From assembly GCA_045805505.1 (NCBI GenBank), contig JBJMLA010000072.1, forward strand, positions 124,001 to 188,000: 64,000 bases of DNA. Direction: 5' to 3'. The notes under the pieces were generated by a model, which saw only the letters and a list, made by a program, of their open reading frames with translations, was not told the DNA's origin and searched no databases. Every line of letters starts with the position of its first letter. The first letter of the stretch is position 1. This stretch comes from BP-464 sp045805505 (GTDB taxonomy: Bacteria; Actinomycetota; Thermoleophilia; Solirubrobacterales; Solirubrobacteraceae). Both the position numbers and the translations under genes were made by a program. This document shows positions 15,898-23,626 of this stretch, piece by piece.

Positions 15898-17364
15898 GTG
15901 TCCGTTTCCTCGCGTCCCCATCCCACGCGGACCCTGGTGATCCTGAGCGCCGCGGCGATCTCGTTCTCCCTGGCCCAGACCTCGATCGTCCCGGCGATCG
16001 GCGAGCTGATGCGCGTCTTCCACACCGATTCCGCGGGGGTGGCGTGGACGCTGACGGGCTACCTGGCCTGCGCCGCCGTCTTCACGCCGGTGTTCGGGCG
16101 CCTCGGCGACATGTTCGGCAAGAAGCGGATGCTCGTCATCGCGCTCGGCCTGTTCGCCGCCGGCAACGTGCTCGCCGCGCTGGCCGGCTCGCTCGAGATG
16201 GTGGTCGCCGGCCGCGTGCTGCAGGGCACCGGCGGCGGCATCTTCCCGCTGTGCTTCGCGATCATCCGCGACGAGTTCCCTCGCGAGCGCGTGCGCGCGA
16301 GCATCGGGCTGATCTCGGCGATCGCCGGCATCGGCGGCGGCCTGGGCCTCGTCATGGGCGGCCTGCTCGTCGACCACGCCTCCTACCACTGGATCTTCTG
16401 GGTGGGCGCGGCGGGCGCGGTCGCCGCCGGCGTCGCGGCGTTCCTGCTCGTGCCGGAATCGCCGCACCGCCGGCCCGGGCGCGTCGACGTCCGCGGCGCC
16501 GCGCTGCTGGCCGTCGGCCTGATCCTGCCGCTGCTGGCGATCTCCAAGGCCAACGTGTGGGGCTGGACCGACACGCGAACGCTGCTGCTGACGCTCGCCG
16601 GCCTGGCGATCCTCGCGGCCTGGGTCGCCGTCGAGCGGCGCACGGATGAGCCCCTGGCCAACATCGCGACGCTGACCCGCCGCCCGGTCCTGATGACCAA
16701 CATCGCCACGCTGCTGACCGGCTTTGGCATGTTCGGCTCGTTCATCCTGGTGCCCCAGCTGGCCGAGGCGCCGACCTCCACGGGCTACGGCTTTGCCGCG
16801 AGCGCGACCCATGCCGGCCTGCTCATGCTTCCCGGCGCGCTGCTCATGCTCGTCACCGGCCCGGTGTCGGGGATGCTCGGCGAGCGGTTCGGCAGCAAGG
16901 TCCCGCTCGGCCTCGGCGGGCTGATCGCCGCCGTCGGGCTCGCGTTCCTCGGGCTCGTCCACCACACCGAGTTCGAGGTCGCGCTGTTCTCGGCGATCAT
17001 GTTCACCGGCATCGGACTGGCCTTCGCGGCGATGCCCAACCTCATCGTCGACGCCGTCTCACCGGCCGAGACCGGCGAGGCGACCGGGTTCAACGCGCTC
17101 GTGCGCTCGGTCGGCTCGTCGCTGGGGTCACAGGTCAGCGGCGCGATCCTCGCCGGCAGCATCGTCGCCGGCGGCAGCCCCAGCAGCGCGGGCTTCCGCA
17201 CCGCGTTCCTGGTCAGCGCCGGCATCGCGTTGATTGCCGCCGCCATGGCCATGATCATCCCGACGGTGACCGGCGAGCACGCACCGCACCTCGACGCAGT
17301 CAGCGAGCTCGGCGCCGCCGCGCCGCTCGGCGAGCCCGCCTACGCCGGAGAGCGAGGCGCGTGA
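15898..17364 (+). CDS. MFS drug:H+ antiporter-2 (DHA2) family exporter
   Basis: The 488-residue integral membrane protein has about 14 hydrophobic segments, the number typical of DHA2 exporters. The loop motif GRLGDMFGKKR (near residues 63-73) is MFS motif A, and LQGTGGG resembles motif B. Such proteins expel drugs or toxic metabolites using the proton gradient. The substrate is not predictable. It overlaps by 4 bp (GTGA) with a TetR gene and has a TetR-type operator at its promoter, a classic self-regulated efflux unit. Confidence 0.92.
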   Translation: MSVSSRPHPTRTLVILSAAAISFSLAQTSIVPAIGELMRVFHTDSAGVAWTLTGYLACAAVFTPVFGRLGDMFGKKRMLVIALGLFAAGNVLAALAGSLEMVVAGRVLQGTGGGIFPLCFAIIRDEFPRERVRASIGLISAIAGIGGGLGLVMGGLLVDHASYHWIFWVGAAGAVAAGVAAFLLVPESPHRRPGRVDVRGAALLAVGLILPLLAISKANVWGWTDTRTLLLTLAGLAILAAWVAVERRTDEPLANIATLTRRPVLMTNIATLLTGFGMFGSFILVPQLAEAPTSTGYGFAASATHAGLLMLPGALLMLVTGPVSGMLGERFGSKVPLGLGGLIAAVGLAFLGLVHHTEFEVALFSAIMFTGIGLAFAAMPNLIVDAVSPAETGEATGFNALVRSVGSSLGSQVSGAILAGSIVAGGSPSSAGFRTAFLVSAGIALIAAAMAMIIPTVTGEHAPHLDAVSELGAAAPLGEPAYAGERGA

Positions 17365-17930
17365 CCGCCCGGACGTCCGAGCGCCCGCTGCGCGCCGACG
17401 CCGCTCGCAACCGCCTGCGCGTGGTCGAGGCCGCCGAGCAGGTCTTCGCCGAGCTCGGCCTCGAGGCCAGCGTCGACGACGTCGCCGCGCGCGCCGGCGT
17501 CGGCCGGGCCACGATCTACCGCAGCTTCCCGACCAAGGACCACCTCGTCGCGGGCGTGGCCATCGAGCGCCTCCGCCGGTTCGAGCAGATGGCGCTCGAG
17601 GCGCTCGCCGAGGAGGACGCCGGCACCGCGTTCCGGGGCTTCCTGGTCCGTATCGCCGAAGCGCATCCCAAGGACCGCGTCATGCTCGAGGCCATGCGCC
17701 TCGGCGAGGCCGTGCCGGAGCTGGCCGAAGCGCGCGCGGCGACAAGCGCAGCGATCGGGCGCCTGATCGACGGGGGCCGCCGTCAGGGTGCGCTGCGCAA
17801 GGACGCCACCGCCGACGACGTACGCGTGCTCTTCTCGGGCCTGACCCACGCGCTGACCCCCGAGCAGCAGCGCGACGGCGCCCTGCTGCGGCGCTACGCG
17901 AACCTCATCGCCGACGCGCTGTCGGCCTAG
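17361..17930 (+). CDS. TetR-family transcriptional repressor
   Basis: The 189-residue protein has the TetR N-terminal helix-turn-helix (about 12-58): EAAEQVFAELGLEAS, DDVAARAGVGRATIYRSFPTK. The C-terminal ligand/dimer domain is of the kind often annotated as SbtR-like. It probably represses its own operon by binding the palindrome at 15854-15875 and releases it when the exporter substrate binds. GTG 17361 overlaps the exporter stop. Confidence 0.92.
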   Translation: MTARTSERPLRADAARNRLRVVEAAEQVFAELGLEASVDDVAARAGVGRATIYRSFPTKDHLVAGVAIERLRRFEQMALEALAEEDAGTAFRGFLVRIAEAHPKDRVMLEAMRLGEAVPELAEARAATSAAIGRLIDGGRRQGALRKDATADDVRVLFSGLTHALTPEQQRDGALLRRYANLIADALSA

Positions 17931-17951
17931 CCGGCCCGTCCCTGAACAAGG

Positions 17952-17997
17952 CGAACGTCCATTCCACCTGCCTATTGGCAGGCAAATTGGACGTTCG
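17952..17997. terminator. Nested inverted repeats between convergent genes
   Basis: An outer pair CGAACGTCCA/TGGACGTTCG (10 bp) encloses an inner hairpin CCTGCC-TATT-GGCAGG. It lies between the ends of the TetR gene and the convergent acetyltransferase gene, where a bidirectional terminator is expected. The 3' end also contains GGACG-TT-CGTCC, so a regulatory site cannot be excluded. It is locally less GC-rich than its surroundings. Confidence 0.65.
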
Positions 17998-18046
17998 TCC
18001 CGTCGAGAAGCGTCTCGCGCCCGCGACCACGTGTCGAGTGGAACGC

Positions 18047-18559
18047 CTACCCGTCCGCCAGCCGCGCCCACAAAGTCAGATCCACCCGCGGCGCGCCCGG
18101 CTTGTGGAACACCGAGCGCATCAGCCCCTCCTGCACGTAGCCGCAGCGCTGCGCGACCACGAGCGAGGGACCGTTGTCGACGTCGATGAGCAGCGTCACG
18201 CGCAGCAGCCCTGCCTCGTCGAACGCCCAGCGCGTCAGCCGGCGCAGGATCTCGGTGCCCAGGCCACGCCCGCGCGCCTGGGGTGCGACCAGGTAGCCGA
18301 GCTCGGCCTCCTGGGCCACCAGGTCGATCGTCGGCGCCATCCCCATCCCCAGCAGCTCGCCGTCCTCACCCACCGCCGCGAACGAGTCGCGCGTGCCCTC
18401 CGCGCGGCCGATCTCGTAGCGCTCGAGCCACTGGCGCGCGAAGTCGGCGGGCGGCGGATCCGGGATGCGCGTGAAGCGCAGGACGTCGGGGTCGATGATC
18501 ATCGGCGCCAGCGCGGCGACGTGGCGCTCGGCGAACGGCTCGAGGGTCAGCGACGCCAT
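18047..18559 (-). CDS. GNAT-family N-acetyltransferase (RimJ/RimL-like)
   Basis: The 170-residue protein has the GNAT core, with the acetyl-CoA loop in LVAPQARGRGLGTEIL and the C-terminal NGPSLVVAQRCGYVQEG typical of the RimJ/RimL branch. It probably acetylates a protein N-terminus or a small amine; the substrate is unknown. ATG 18559 is chosen: it opens the conserved MASLTLEPF and has TAGGGT seven bases upstream (leaderless). Further in-frame codons upstream belong to the neighbour's coding region. Confidence 0.9.
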   Translation of the reverse strand: MASLTLEPFAERHVAALAPMIIDPDVLRFTRIPDPPPADFARQWLERYEIGRAEGTRDSFAAVGEDGELLGMGMAPTIDLVAQEAELGYLVAPQARGRGLGTEILRRLTRWAFDEAGLLRVTLLIDVDNGPSLVVAQRCGYVQEGLMRSVFHKPGAPRVDLTLWARLADG

Positions 18560-18566
18560 GGTGCCG

Positions 18567-18572
18567 ACCCTA
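18567..18572 (-). promoter_or_regulatory. -10 box TAGGGT, leaderless start at 18559
   Basis: TAGGGT on the minus strand, 7-bp spacer to ATG 18559, no Shine-Dalgarno. Confidence 0.6.
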
Positions 18573-18599
18573 GCCCAGGCACCTGCCATGGTTCCGGGC

Positions 18600-20246
18600 A
18601 TGAGGAGCCGACCGCTCGCCGCCGCGCTCGCCGGCCTCGCGCTGGCCGCGCCCGCGGCGATCGCGGCCCCCGAGGCGCCCGTCACGCGCGTGTCCGACAC
18701 GGGCGGCCGCGCGGACGTCCTCGCCCGCGCCGACGGCTCGGCGCTGGCGGTCTGGGAGAGCGGCGCGAGCGTCCGGTTCTGCCGCATCGCCGCCGGAGCG
18801 GGAACGTGCACCGCGGGCACCGAGCGGACCCTGGCCCCCGACGCCGCGGTCGGCACGACGACGTCGCGGCCGTTCCTGTTCGACCTCAGCGGCAACCGCA
18901 TCGTCGTGGTGCGCGGCGAGTGCTGCCCGCAGCACACCTACCGCTGGATCTCCTCCGACAACGGCGCGACGTTCCCGGCGGGCGTGGACTTCGCCTCGGT
19001 CGTCCCGCTCGACCAGGGCGCGGCGGTGGGCCCCGGAGACGCGATCTCGCTGCTGGGCGACCCCGCTCGCTACCAGCTGGCCACCACCGCCGGCGCGGGC
19101 AAGACCGCCGCAGAGGCGGCGCTCGACGCGTCGCCGGGCCTGACCGGCGCGCATGCGGTCTCGGTCGATCCGCTCAGCGGGCGGCCGTTCGCCGCGTGGA
19201 GCTCGGCGACCGACACGTTCTTCTCCGGCGCCACGACGTCGTCGCCCAACAGCGCCTCGAACTGGGCGGCGCGCGGCACGATCACCGGCGCGACCGGCGT
19301 CCGCCTGGCCGGCGCGGTCGCCGCCTGGGTGCGTGGTGGACGCCACGAGATCGCGCGCTGGTCGGCCGGCGTGCTCTCGGCTCCGGTCGCGCTGGCCCAT
19401 GCCCCCGACGACGCCGGCGAGTCGGCGCTGGCCACCGATCCGGCCGGCGGCGTGCACCTCGTCTACAGCCCGCCCGGGTCCGGTGCGCTCTGCTACGCCT
19501 ACGGCGCTGCGGGTGAGACGCCGGGATCGCCGGTGCTGCTCGGCCGCGACAGCGCCGGCGCGAGCGCCCTGCGCGTCTCGGCCACCGCGGCGGCCACGGG
19601 CCGCGTGGTCTTCACGGCGGGCGGCGGCGTCGACGTCGTCTCGCTGTCGGCGACGTCGATGCGGCCCAACGTCTGCGGGCTGGCCCCCACGGGCGTGCTG
19701 CTCAGCCGCGTCGCCGGGCGCAGCGCGTTCTCCGCCGCCTTCGATCCCGCGGGCCAGGACACGACGTGGCACCTCGAGTACGGGCTCGGCCCCGAGTACG
19801 GGTCCAGCGGGCCGGAGACCGCGGTCGCGGGCTCGGCCGGGCCCGTCGTGGCGAGCGCGCCGCTTACCGGTCTGACCCCGGGAGCGGCCTACCACGTGCG
19901 CCTCGTGGCCACCAACGCCACCGGGACCACCGCCTCGCCCGACGTGGTCTTCCGCACCCCGCCGACCGCCGTCCGGGTGCGCCTGGCGCAGGTCATCCGC
20001 TTCGGCCCGCGCTGCGTGAACCGGCGCCTGCGGCTGGAGCTGACGAGCCGGCCCGGCGCCCGCCCGGTGCTCGCCGAGCTGCGCGTGCGCAGCCGCAAGC
20101 CGCTGCGTCTGGGACCCAAGCGCCTGGCCGCCGGCGAGGTCACGCTGACGGGTCTTCCGCGCCGCCGGGTGGCCGTGCGGGTGACCGTCCGCCTGGCCGA
20201 CGGACGCGTCCTGCGCCGTGCCGCGACGTTCCGCAAGTGCGCCTGA
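18600..20246 (+). CDS. Secreted protein with beta-propeller-like body and fibronectin type III domain
   Basis: The 548-residue product begins with a signal peptide (about 1-21, ending AIAAP). Residues ~25-370 contain repeated short beta motifs (AVWESG, AAWSSATDTFFSG, HLVYSPPGSGALCYA) suggestive of a sialidase-like or Kelch-like propeller, though no Asp-box is clear. Residues ~385-465 look like a fibronectin type III domain (WHLEYGLGPEYG, LTGLTPGAAYHVRLVATN). The C-terminal ~80 residues are Arg-rich with two Cys. Start ATG 18600 was chosen for the signal peptide. Function unknown; extracellular. Confidence 0.75.
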   Translation: MRSRPLAAALAGLALAAPAAIAAPEAPVTRVSDTGGRADVLARADGSALAVWESGASVRFCRIAAGAGTCTAGTERTLAPDAAVGTTTSRPFLFDLSGNRIVVVRGECCPQHTYRWISSDNGATFPAGVDFASVVPLDQGAAVGPGDAISLLGDPARYQLATTAGAGKTAAEAALDASPGLTGAHAVSVDPLSGRPFAAWSSATDTFFSGATTSSPNSASNWAARGTITGATGVRLAGAVAAWVRGGRHEIARWSAGVLSAPVALAHAPDDAGESALATDPAGGVHLVYSPPGSGALCYAYGAAGETPGSPVLLGRDSAGASALRVSATAAATGRVVFTAGGGVDVVSLSATSMRPNVCGLAPTGVLLSRVAGRSAFSAAFDPAGQDTTWHLEYGLGPEYGSSGPETAVAGSAGPVVASAPLTGLTPGAAYHVRLVATNATGTTASPDVVFRTPPTAVRVRLAQVIRFGPRCVNRRLRLELTSRPGARPVLAELRVRSRKPLRLGPKRLAAGEVTLTGLPRRRVAVRVTVRLADGRVLRRAATFRKCA

Positions 20247-20294
20247 CGGGTAGTCACGCTCGCACACGGACGGTCCAGCAGGACGCAGGGAGGA

Positions 20295-21263
20295 ATGGGG
20301 TACTCGAACAATCAGCGTGTGACGTTCGCGCTGCTCCTGGTCGCCAGCACCCTCGCGGTGTACGGCATGGTCAGCGGCGACGTCGGCGATGTGTGGATCG
20401 TCCTGTACGCAGGGCTCCTGCCACTGGTCTTCCGGCTGCTCATCCTCGCCAGCGCGCAGGCCGAGCCCAGCCGCGTGCTGCGCAGCTTCCAGGTCTGGGG
20501 CGCGATGCGCCGCGGCGAGATCGTCCTGCACTACCAGCCGAAGATCTCGGTGCAGACGGGCGAGACCATCGGGGTCGAGGCGCTCGCGCGCTGGGAGCAT
20601 CCGCGCCGCGGGCTGCTGCCGCCGGGCGACTGGCTGGCCGCCACCGAGCATCGCTGGCTCGAATCGCGCTTCTGCGCCTACGTCCTGCGTGCCGCCGTGC
20701 GCCAGGCCGCCGAGTGGCGCTCCGCCGGCCGCGACTTCGTCGTCTGCGTGAACGTCTCGCCGTGCTGCTTCGGCAAGCGCTTCCTGCCCAGGACCATCGA
20801 CAGGCTGCTGGCCGAGCACGGGCTGCCCGTGACCTACCTGTGCGTCGAGCTGACCGAGGAGGCGCTCGGCCTCTCCGACCGGGCCCGGGCCGTGGCCCGC
20901 GAGCTGACCGAGCGCGGCGTGGTGCTGTCGCTCGACGACTTCGGCGTCGGGCACTCCTCGATGGACCGCCTCGTCGGCCTGCCACTGCACGAGCTCAAGA
21001 TCGACCGCCGGTTCGTCTCGCGGATGGTCGCCTCGGACCGCAACGGCGCCGTCGTCCGCGCCGCCATCGGCCTGGCCCACAGCCTGGGGATGGTCGTCGT
21101 GGCCGAGGGCGTGGAGTCGAGCGAGACGCTGCGCTCGCTCGAGGTGCTGGGCTGCGACATCGCCCAGGGCTTCCTGATCAGCCCGGCGCTGCCGGCCGGC
21201 GAGCTCGAGACCTGGCTGCGCGCGGAGCGCGGCGCGCGGTTCACCAGCGCGGTCCGCTGCTAG
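20295..21263 (+). CDS. Membrane-anchored EAL-domain c-di-GMP phosphodiesterase
   Basis: The 322-residue protein has two N-terminal membrane segments (about 10-27 and 32-52) and an EAL domain (about 65-315) that hydrolyses cyclic di-GMP. Catalytic residues are all present: E95 (EAL), N153, E185, D214/D215 (LDDFGVG), K235, E271 (EGVES) and Q291 (QGFLIS). It should therefore be active. No sensory or GGDEF domain is present. An AGGGAGGA stretch directly abuts ATG 20295, unusually close for a ribosome site, so a slightly later start is possible. Confidence 0.92.
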   Translation: MGYSNNQRVTFALLLVASTLAVYGMVSGDVGDVWIVLYAGLLPLVFRLLILASAQAEPSRVLRSFQVWGAMRRGEIVLHYQPKISVQTGETIGVEALARWEHPRRGLLPPGDWLAATEHRWLESRFCAYVLRAAVRQAAEWRSAGRDFVVCVNVSPCCFGKRFLPRTIDRLLAEHGLPVTYLCVELTEEALGLSDRARAVARELTERGVVLSLDDFGVGHSSMDRLVGLPLHELKIDRRFVSRMVASDRNGAVVRAAIGLAHSLGMVVVAEGVESSETLRSLEVLGCDIAQGFLISPALPAGELETWLRAERGARFTSAVRC

Positions 21264-21310
21264 CGCAACCCCGGGCCCCCGGAGGCGTTGGTAGCCCCGA
21301 TGACCCCGCC

Positions 21311-21316
21311 TATCCT
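21311..21316 (+). promoter_or_regulatory. -10 box TATCCT, leaderless start at 21324
   Basis: TATCCT with a 7-bp spacer to ATG 21324. It supports that ATG over upstream in-frame codons at 21288 and 21300. Confidence 0.65.
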
Positions 21317-21323
21317 GACCTCG

Positions 21324-22262
21324 ATGCGCGTCCGGCTGCTCACGTTCGTCGCGGCCGTGCTGGCCGCCGCGACCTTCCTGCCGGTCGCCTCGGCGACGTC
21401 GCCCGAGAAGCTGCGTTGCTTCGGCGGGCCGAGCCGCGACACGGTCCATCCGTGCCGCAACCCGGCGCTGGACACCAAGGTCTTCCCCAAGCCCGATGAC
21501 GCGCTGCTGTACCCCAACGCGCCGTGTGACCCCATCGCCGGCAGCGAGCCCTACCAGTGCGACTTCGGCCTGCCGCTCGAGAAGGCCAAGGGCACCATCG
21601 CGCTCGTCGGCGACAGCCACGCGACCCACTGGCGCAGCGCGCTGGAGACCGTGACCGACACCTACGGCTGGCACGGCGTGTCGATGACCCGGTCGGGCTG
21701 CACGTTCTCGGCGGCTGAGCCCGTCCTGCCCGGCAAGCTCAAGCAGGAGTGCCTGGACTGGCGCCAGCAGGTCTACGGCTGGTTCACCGCCCATCCCGAG
21801 GTCCGCACGGTCTTCATGTCCCAGCATCCGGGCGACGTCGTGGTTCCGCCCGGGAGCACCGAGTGGCGCACCAAGGTCCAGGGCTTCCGTGACGCCTGGA
21901 AGCTGCTGCCCAAGACCGTCAGGCACATCGTGATCATCCGCGACACCCCGTACGTCTCGAGCCAGACGCCCGACTGCGTCAACGCGGCCATGCGCGCGAA
22001 GGAGAACGCCGGGCTGGTCTGCGCGCTGCCGCGCAAGCGCGCACTCAAGCGCGACCACGCTGCCGAGGCCGCCGTCCTCTACAAGGTCCCGGGCGTCCGG
22101 CTCGTCGACATGACGAGCTTCCTGTGCAGCGACACGAGCTGCTTCCCGGTGGTCGGCGGGGCGCTCACGCACAAGGACGAGGGCCACATCACGCTGGTCT
22201 TCGGCCAGACGCTCGGGCCCTACCTGCTGCGCAAGATCCGCGCCCTGGGCATCAAGGTCTAG
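21324..22262 (+). CDS. Secreted stand-alone SGNH-domain protein (copy 1)
   Basis: The 312-residue protein has a signal peptide (about 1-24) and an SGNH-hydrolase domain like that at the C-terminus of OatA-type acyltransferase-3 proteins. Block I is ALVGDSHATHWR with the nucleophilic Ser; HIVIIRDTPYVS and the C-terminal HKDEGHIT supply later blocks, including a catalytic His. No membrane acyltransferase domain is attached. It probably adds or removes O-acyl groups on a surface glycan. A closely related gene starts 7 bp downstream. Confidence 0.85.
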   Translation: MRVRLLTFVAAVLAAATFLPVASATSPEKLRCFGGPSRDTVHPCRNPALDTKVFPKPDDALLYPNAPCDPIAGSEPYQCDFGLPLEKAKGTIALVGDSHATHWRSALETVTDTYGWHGVSMTRSGCTFSAAEPVLPGKLKQECLDWRQQVYGWFTAHPEVRTVFMSQHPGDVVVPPGSTEWRTKVQGFRDAWKLLPKTVRHIVIIRDTPYVSSQTPDCVNAAMRAKENAGLVCALPRKRALKRDHAAEAAVLYKVPGVRLVDMTSFLCSDTSCFPVVGGALTHKDEGHITLVFGQTLGPYLLRKIRALGIKV

Positions 22263-22268
22263 CCGGGG

Positions 22269-23198
22269 GTGACGCGCCTGCGGTCGGCTCTCGTCCTGGC
22301 GCTCGTCGCCCTCGCCGCCGGCGCCGCGGTGGACGCGGGCGGGGCCGGGACGCCGCGCTGCTTCGGCGCCGCGTCGCGGGACGTACAGCGCCCGTGCGAG
22401 AACCCCAAGCTCCTCTACACGGTCACGCCGTCGCCGAAGGACGCGCTCGACGCCCCCAACGCGCCGTGTGACTCGGTGCCGGCCGACGACCTGCCCTACC
22501 GCTGCACGTTCGGTTCGCCGCTCGAGGACGCCACGGGCACCGTCGCGCTGGTGGGCGACAGCCACGCGACGCACTGGCGCTCGGCGATGCTGACGGTCGC
22601 GGCGCGCCATCACTGGCACGGCATCTCCATCACGCGGTCGAGCTGCCCGTTCACGCAGGCCACGCCGCTGATCCCCGACCGCCAGGGCTGCGTGGACTGG
22701 AACTCAGACGTCATCGACTTCATCGCCGACCGGCCGGAGATCAGCACCGTGGTGCTCTCCCAGCACCGGGGGCGCGTGGTCACCCCGGAGGGCGCGCGTC
22801 AGCGCCAGGTCCAGGTCCGCGGCTATCTCGACGCGTGGAAGGCGCTGCCGGCGAGCGTCACGCGGATCATCGTCATCCGCGACACCCCGTATGACCGGAC
22901 CCACACCGGTGACTGCATCGAGCAGGCGCGCCGGCGCCACGAGGAGCTCGGCCAGGTCTGCGCGGTGCCGCGAGCGTCGGCGCTCAAGAGCGACCCGGCG
23001 GCGACGGCGGCGCGGCGCGCGACGGACCCGCGGGTCCACCTGGTCGACATGACGCACTACTTCTGCGGCGCGCAGCTCTGCTACCCGGTGGTCGGCGGGG
23101 CGCTGGTCCACAAGGACACGACGCACATCAGCCTGACCTTCGGAACGACGCTCGGGCCGTTCCTGCTGCGCAAGATCGACGCGCTGCCCGGGCGCTGA
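22269..23198 (+). CDS. Secreted stand-alone SGNH-domain protein (copy 2)
   Basis: This 309-residue paralog of the preceding gene has the same layout: signal peptide (about 1-25), ALVGDSHATHWR with nucleophile Ser, IIVIRDTPYDR, and HKDTTHIS near the end. Paired cysteines around CFGAASRD, PCDSVP and CTFG are shared with the other copies and probably form disulfides. It starts at GTG 22269 in one operon with copy 1. A third copy lies at 38738-39631 next to polymer-export genes, so the family likely acts on the same surface glycan. Confidence 0.85.
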   Translation: MTRLRSALVLALVALAAGAAVDAGGAGTPRCFGAASRDVQRPCENPKLLYTVTPSPKDALDAPNAPCDSVPADDLPYRCTFGSPLEDATGTVALVGDSHATHWRSAMLTVAARHHWHGISITRSSCPFTQATPLIPDRQGCVDWNSDVIDFIADRPEISTVVLSQHRGRVVTPEGARQRQVQVRGYLDAWKALPASVTRIIVIRDTPYDRTHTGDCIEQARRRHEELGQVCAVPRASALKSDPAATAARRATDPRVHLVDMTHYFCGAQLCYPVVGGALVHKDTTHISLTFGTTLGPFLLRKIDALPGR

Positions 23199-23223
23199 GC
23201 GCCCGGGCTGCGGCGTCTGCGGC

Positions 23224-23586
23224 CTACAGGTTCTGCTGGTAGTAGTAGACGACCTTGCGACCGCTCTTCTTGCAGGTCACGCGGGCGTTGTACTCGATCG
23301 AGCTCGACTGGCGGGTCTCGGTGCACTTCCAGCCGTTGAAGCTGGGGCACTTGCCCTTGATGCCGTGCTTGGTGCGGCAGCGGTAGTGGCCCTTCATGAC
23401 GGCCTTGCCGCCGGAGCAGCTGATGCCCGAGACGGTCAGCTTGGTGAAGTAGCCGCCCTTCGAGCTCGGGTAGCTGGGCAGCCCGCCGCAGGTGGCCGCC
23501 GACGCAGGAGCGGCAGCAAGCGCGGGGACGGCGAGCGCGGCGCACGTGGCGACGGCCGCGAGCAGGCGGTTCCGGGGCGTGGTCAT
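23224..23586 (-). CDS. Small secreted cysteine-rich protein, unknown function
   Basis: The 120-residue product has a signal peptide (about 1-30, ending APASAATC). The mature part (~90 residues) is basic, with six or so cysteines (CGGLP, ISCSGG, YRCRTK, GKCPSF, WKCTET, VTCKKSG) and a Tyr-rich end (VVYYYQQNL). The spacing suggests a disulfide-stabilised fold; no family is recognised. A good Shine-Dalgarno (AAGGAG) precedes ATG 23586, unlike most genes here. A -10 box TAGGGT at 23621-23626 overlaps the stop of the upstream gene. Confidence 0.8.
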   Translation of the reverse strand: MTTPRNRLLAAVATCAALAVPALAAAPASAATCGGLPSYPSSKGGYFTKLTVSGISCSGGKAVMKGHYRCRTKHGIKGKCPSFNGWKCTETRQSSSIEYNARVTCKKSGRKVVYYYQQNL

Positions 23587-23620
23587 TCGATCTCCTTGGC
23601 TCCTTGACATGCTCGCGAGA

Positions 23621-23626
23621 ACCCTA
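23621..23626 (-). promoter_or_regulatory. -10 box TAGGGT formed by the upstream gene's TAG stop
   Basis: On the minus strand the stop TAG of the membrane ligase (23624-23626) is the first half of TAGGGT. The start codon lies 34 bp downstream after a short leader with a Shine-Dalgarno. Confidence 0.5.

Noticed and set aside
18570..22619. A 1349-codon open frame on the minus strand
   Set aside because: It lies antisense to four well-supported plus-strand genes; its translation is low-complexity Arg/Gly/Ala/His and it is open only because GC-rich codons rarely form stops.
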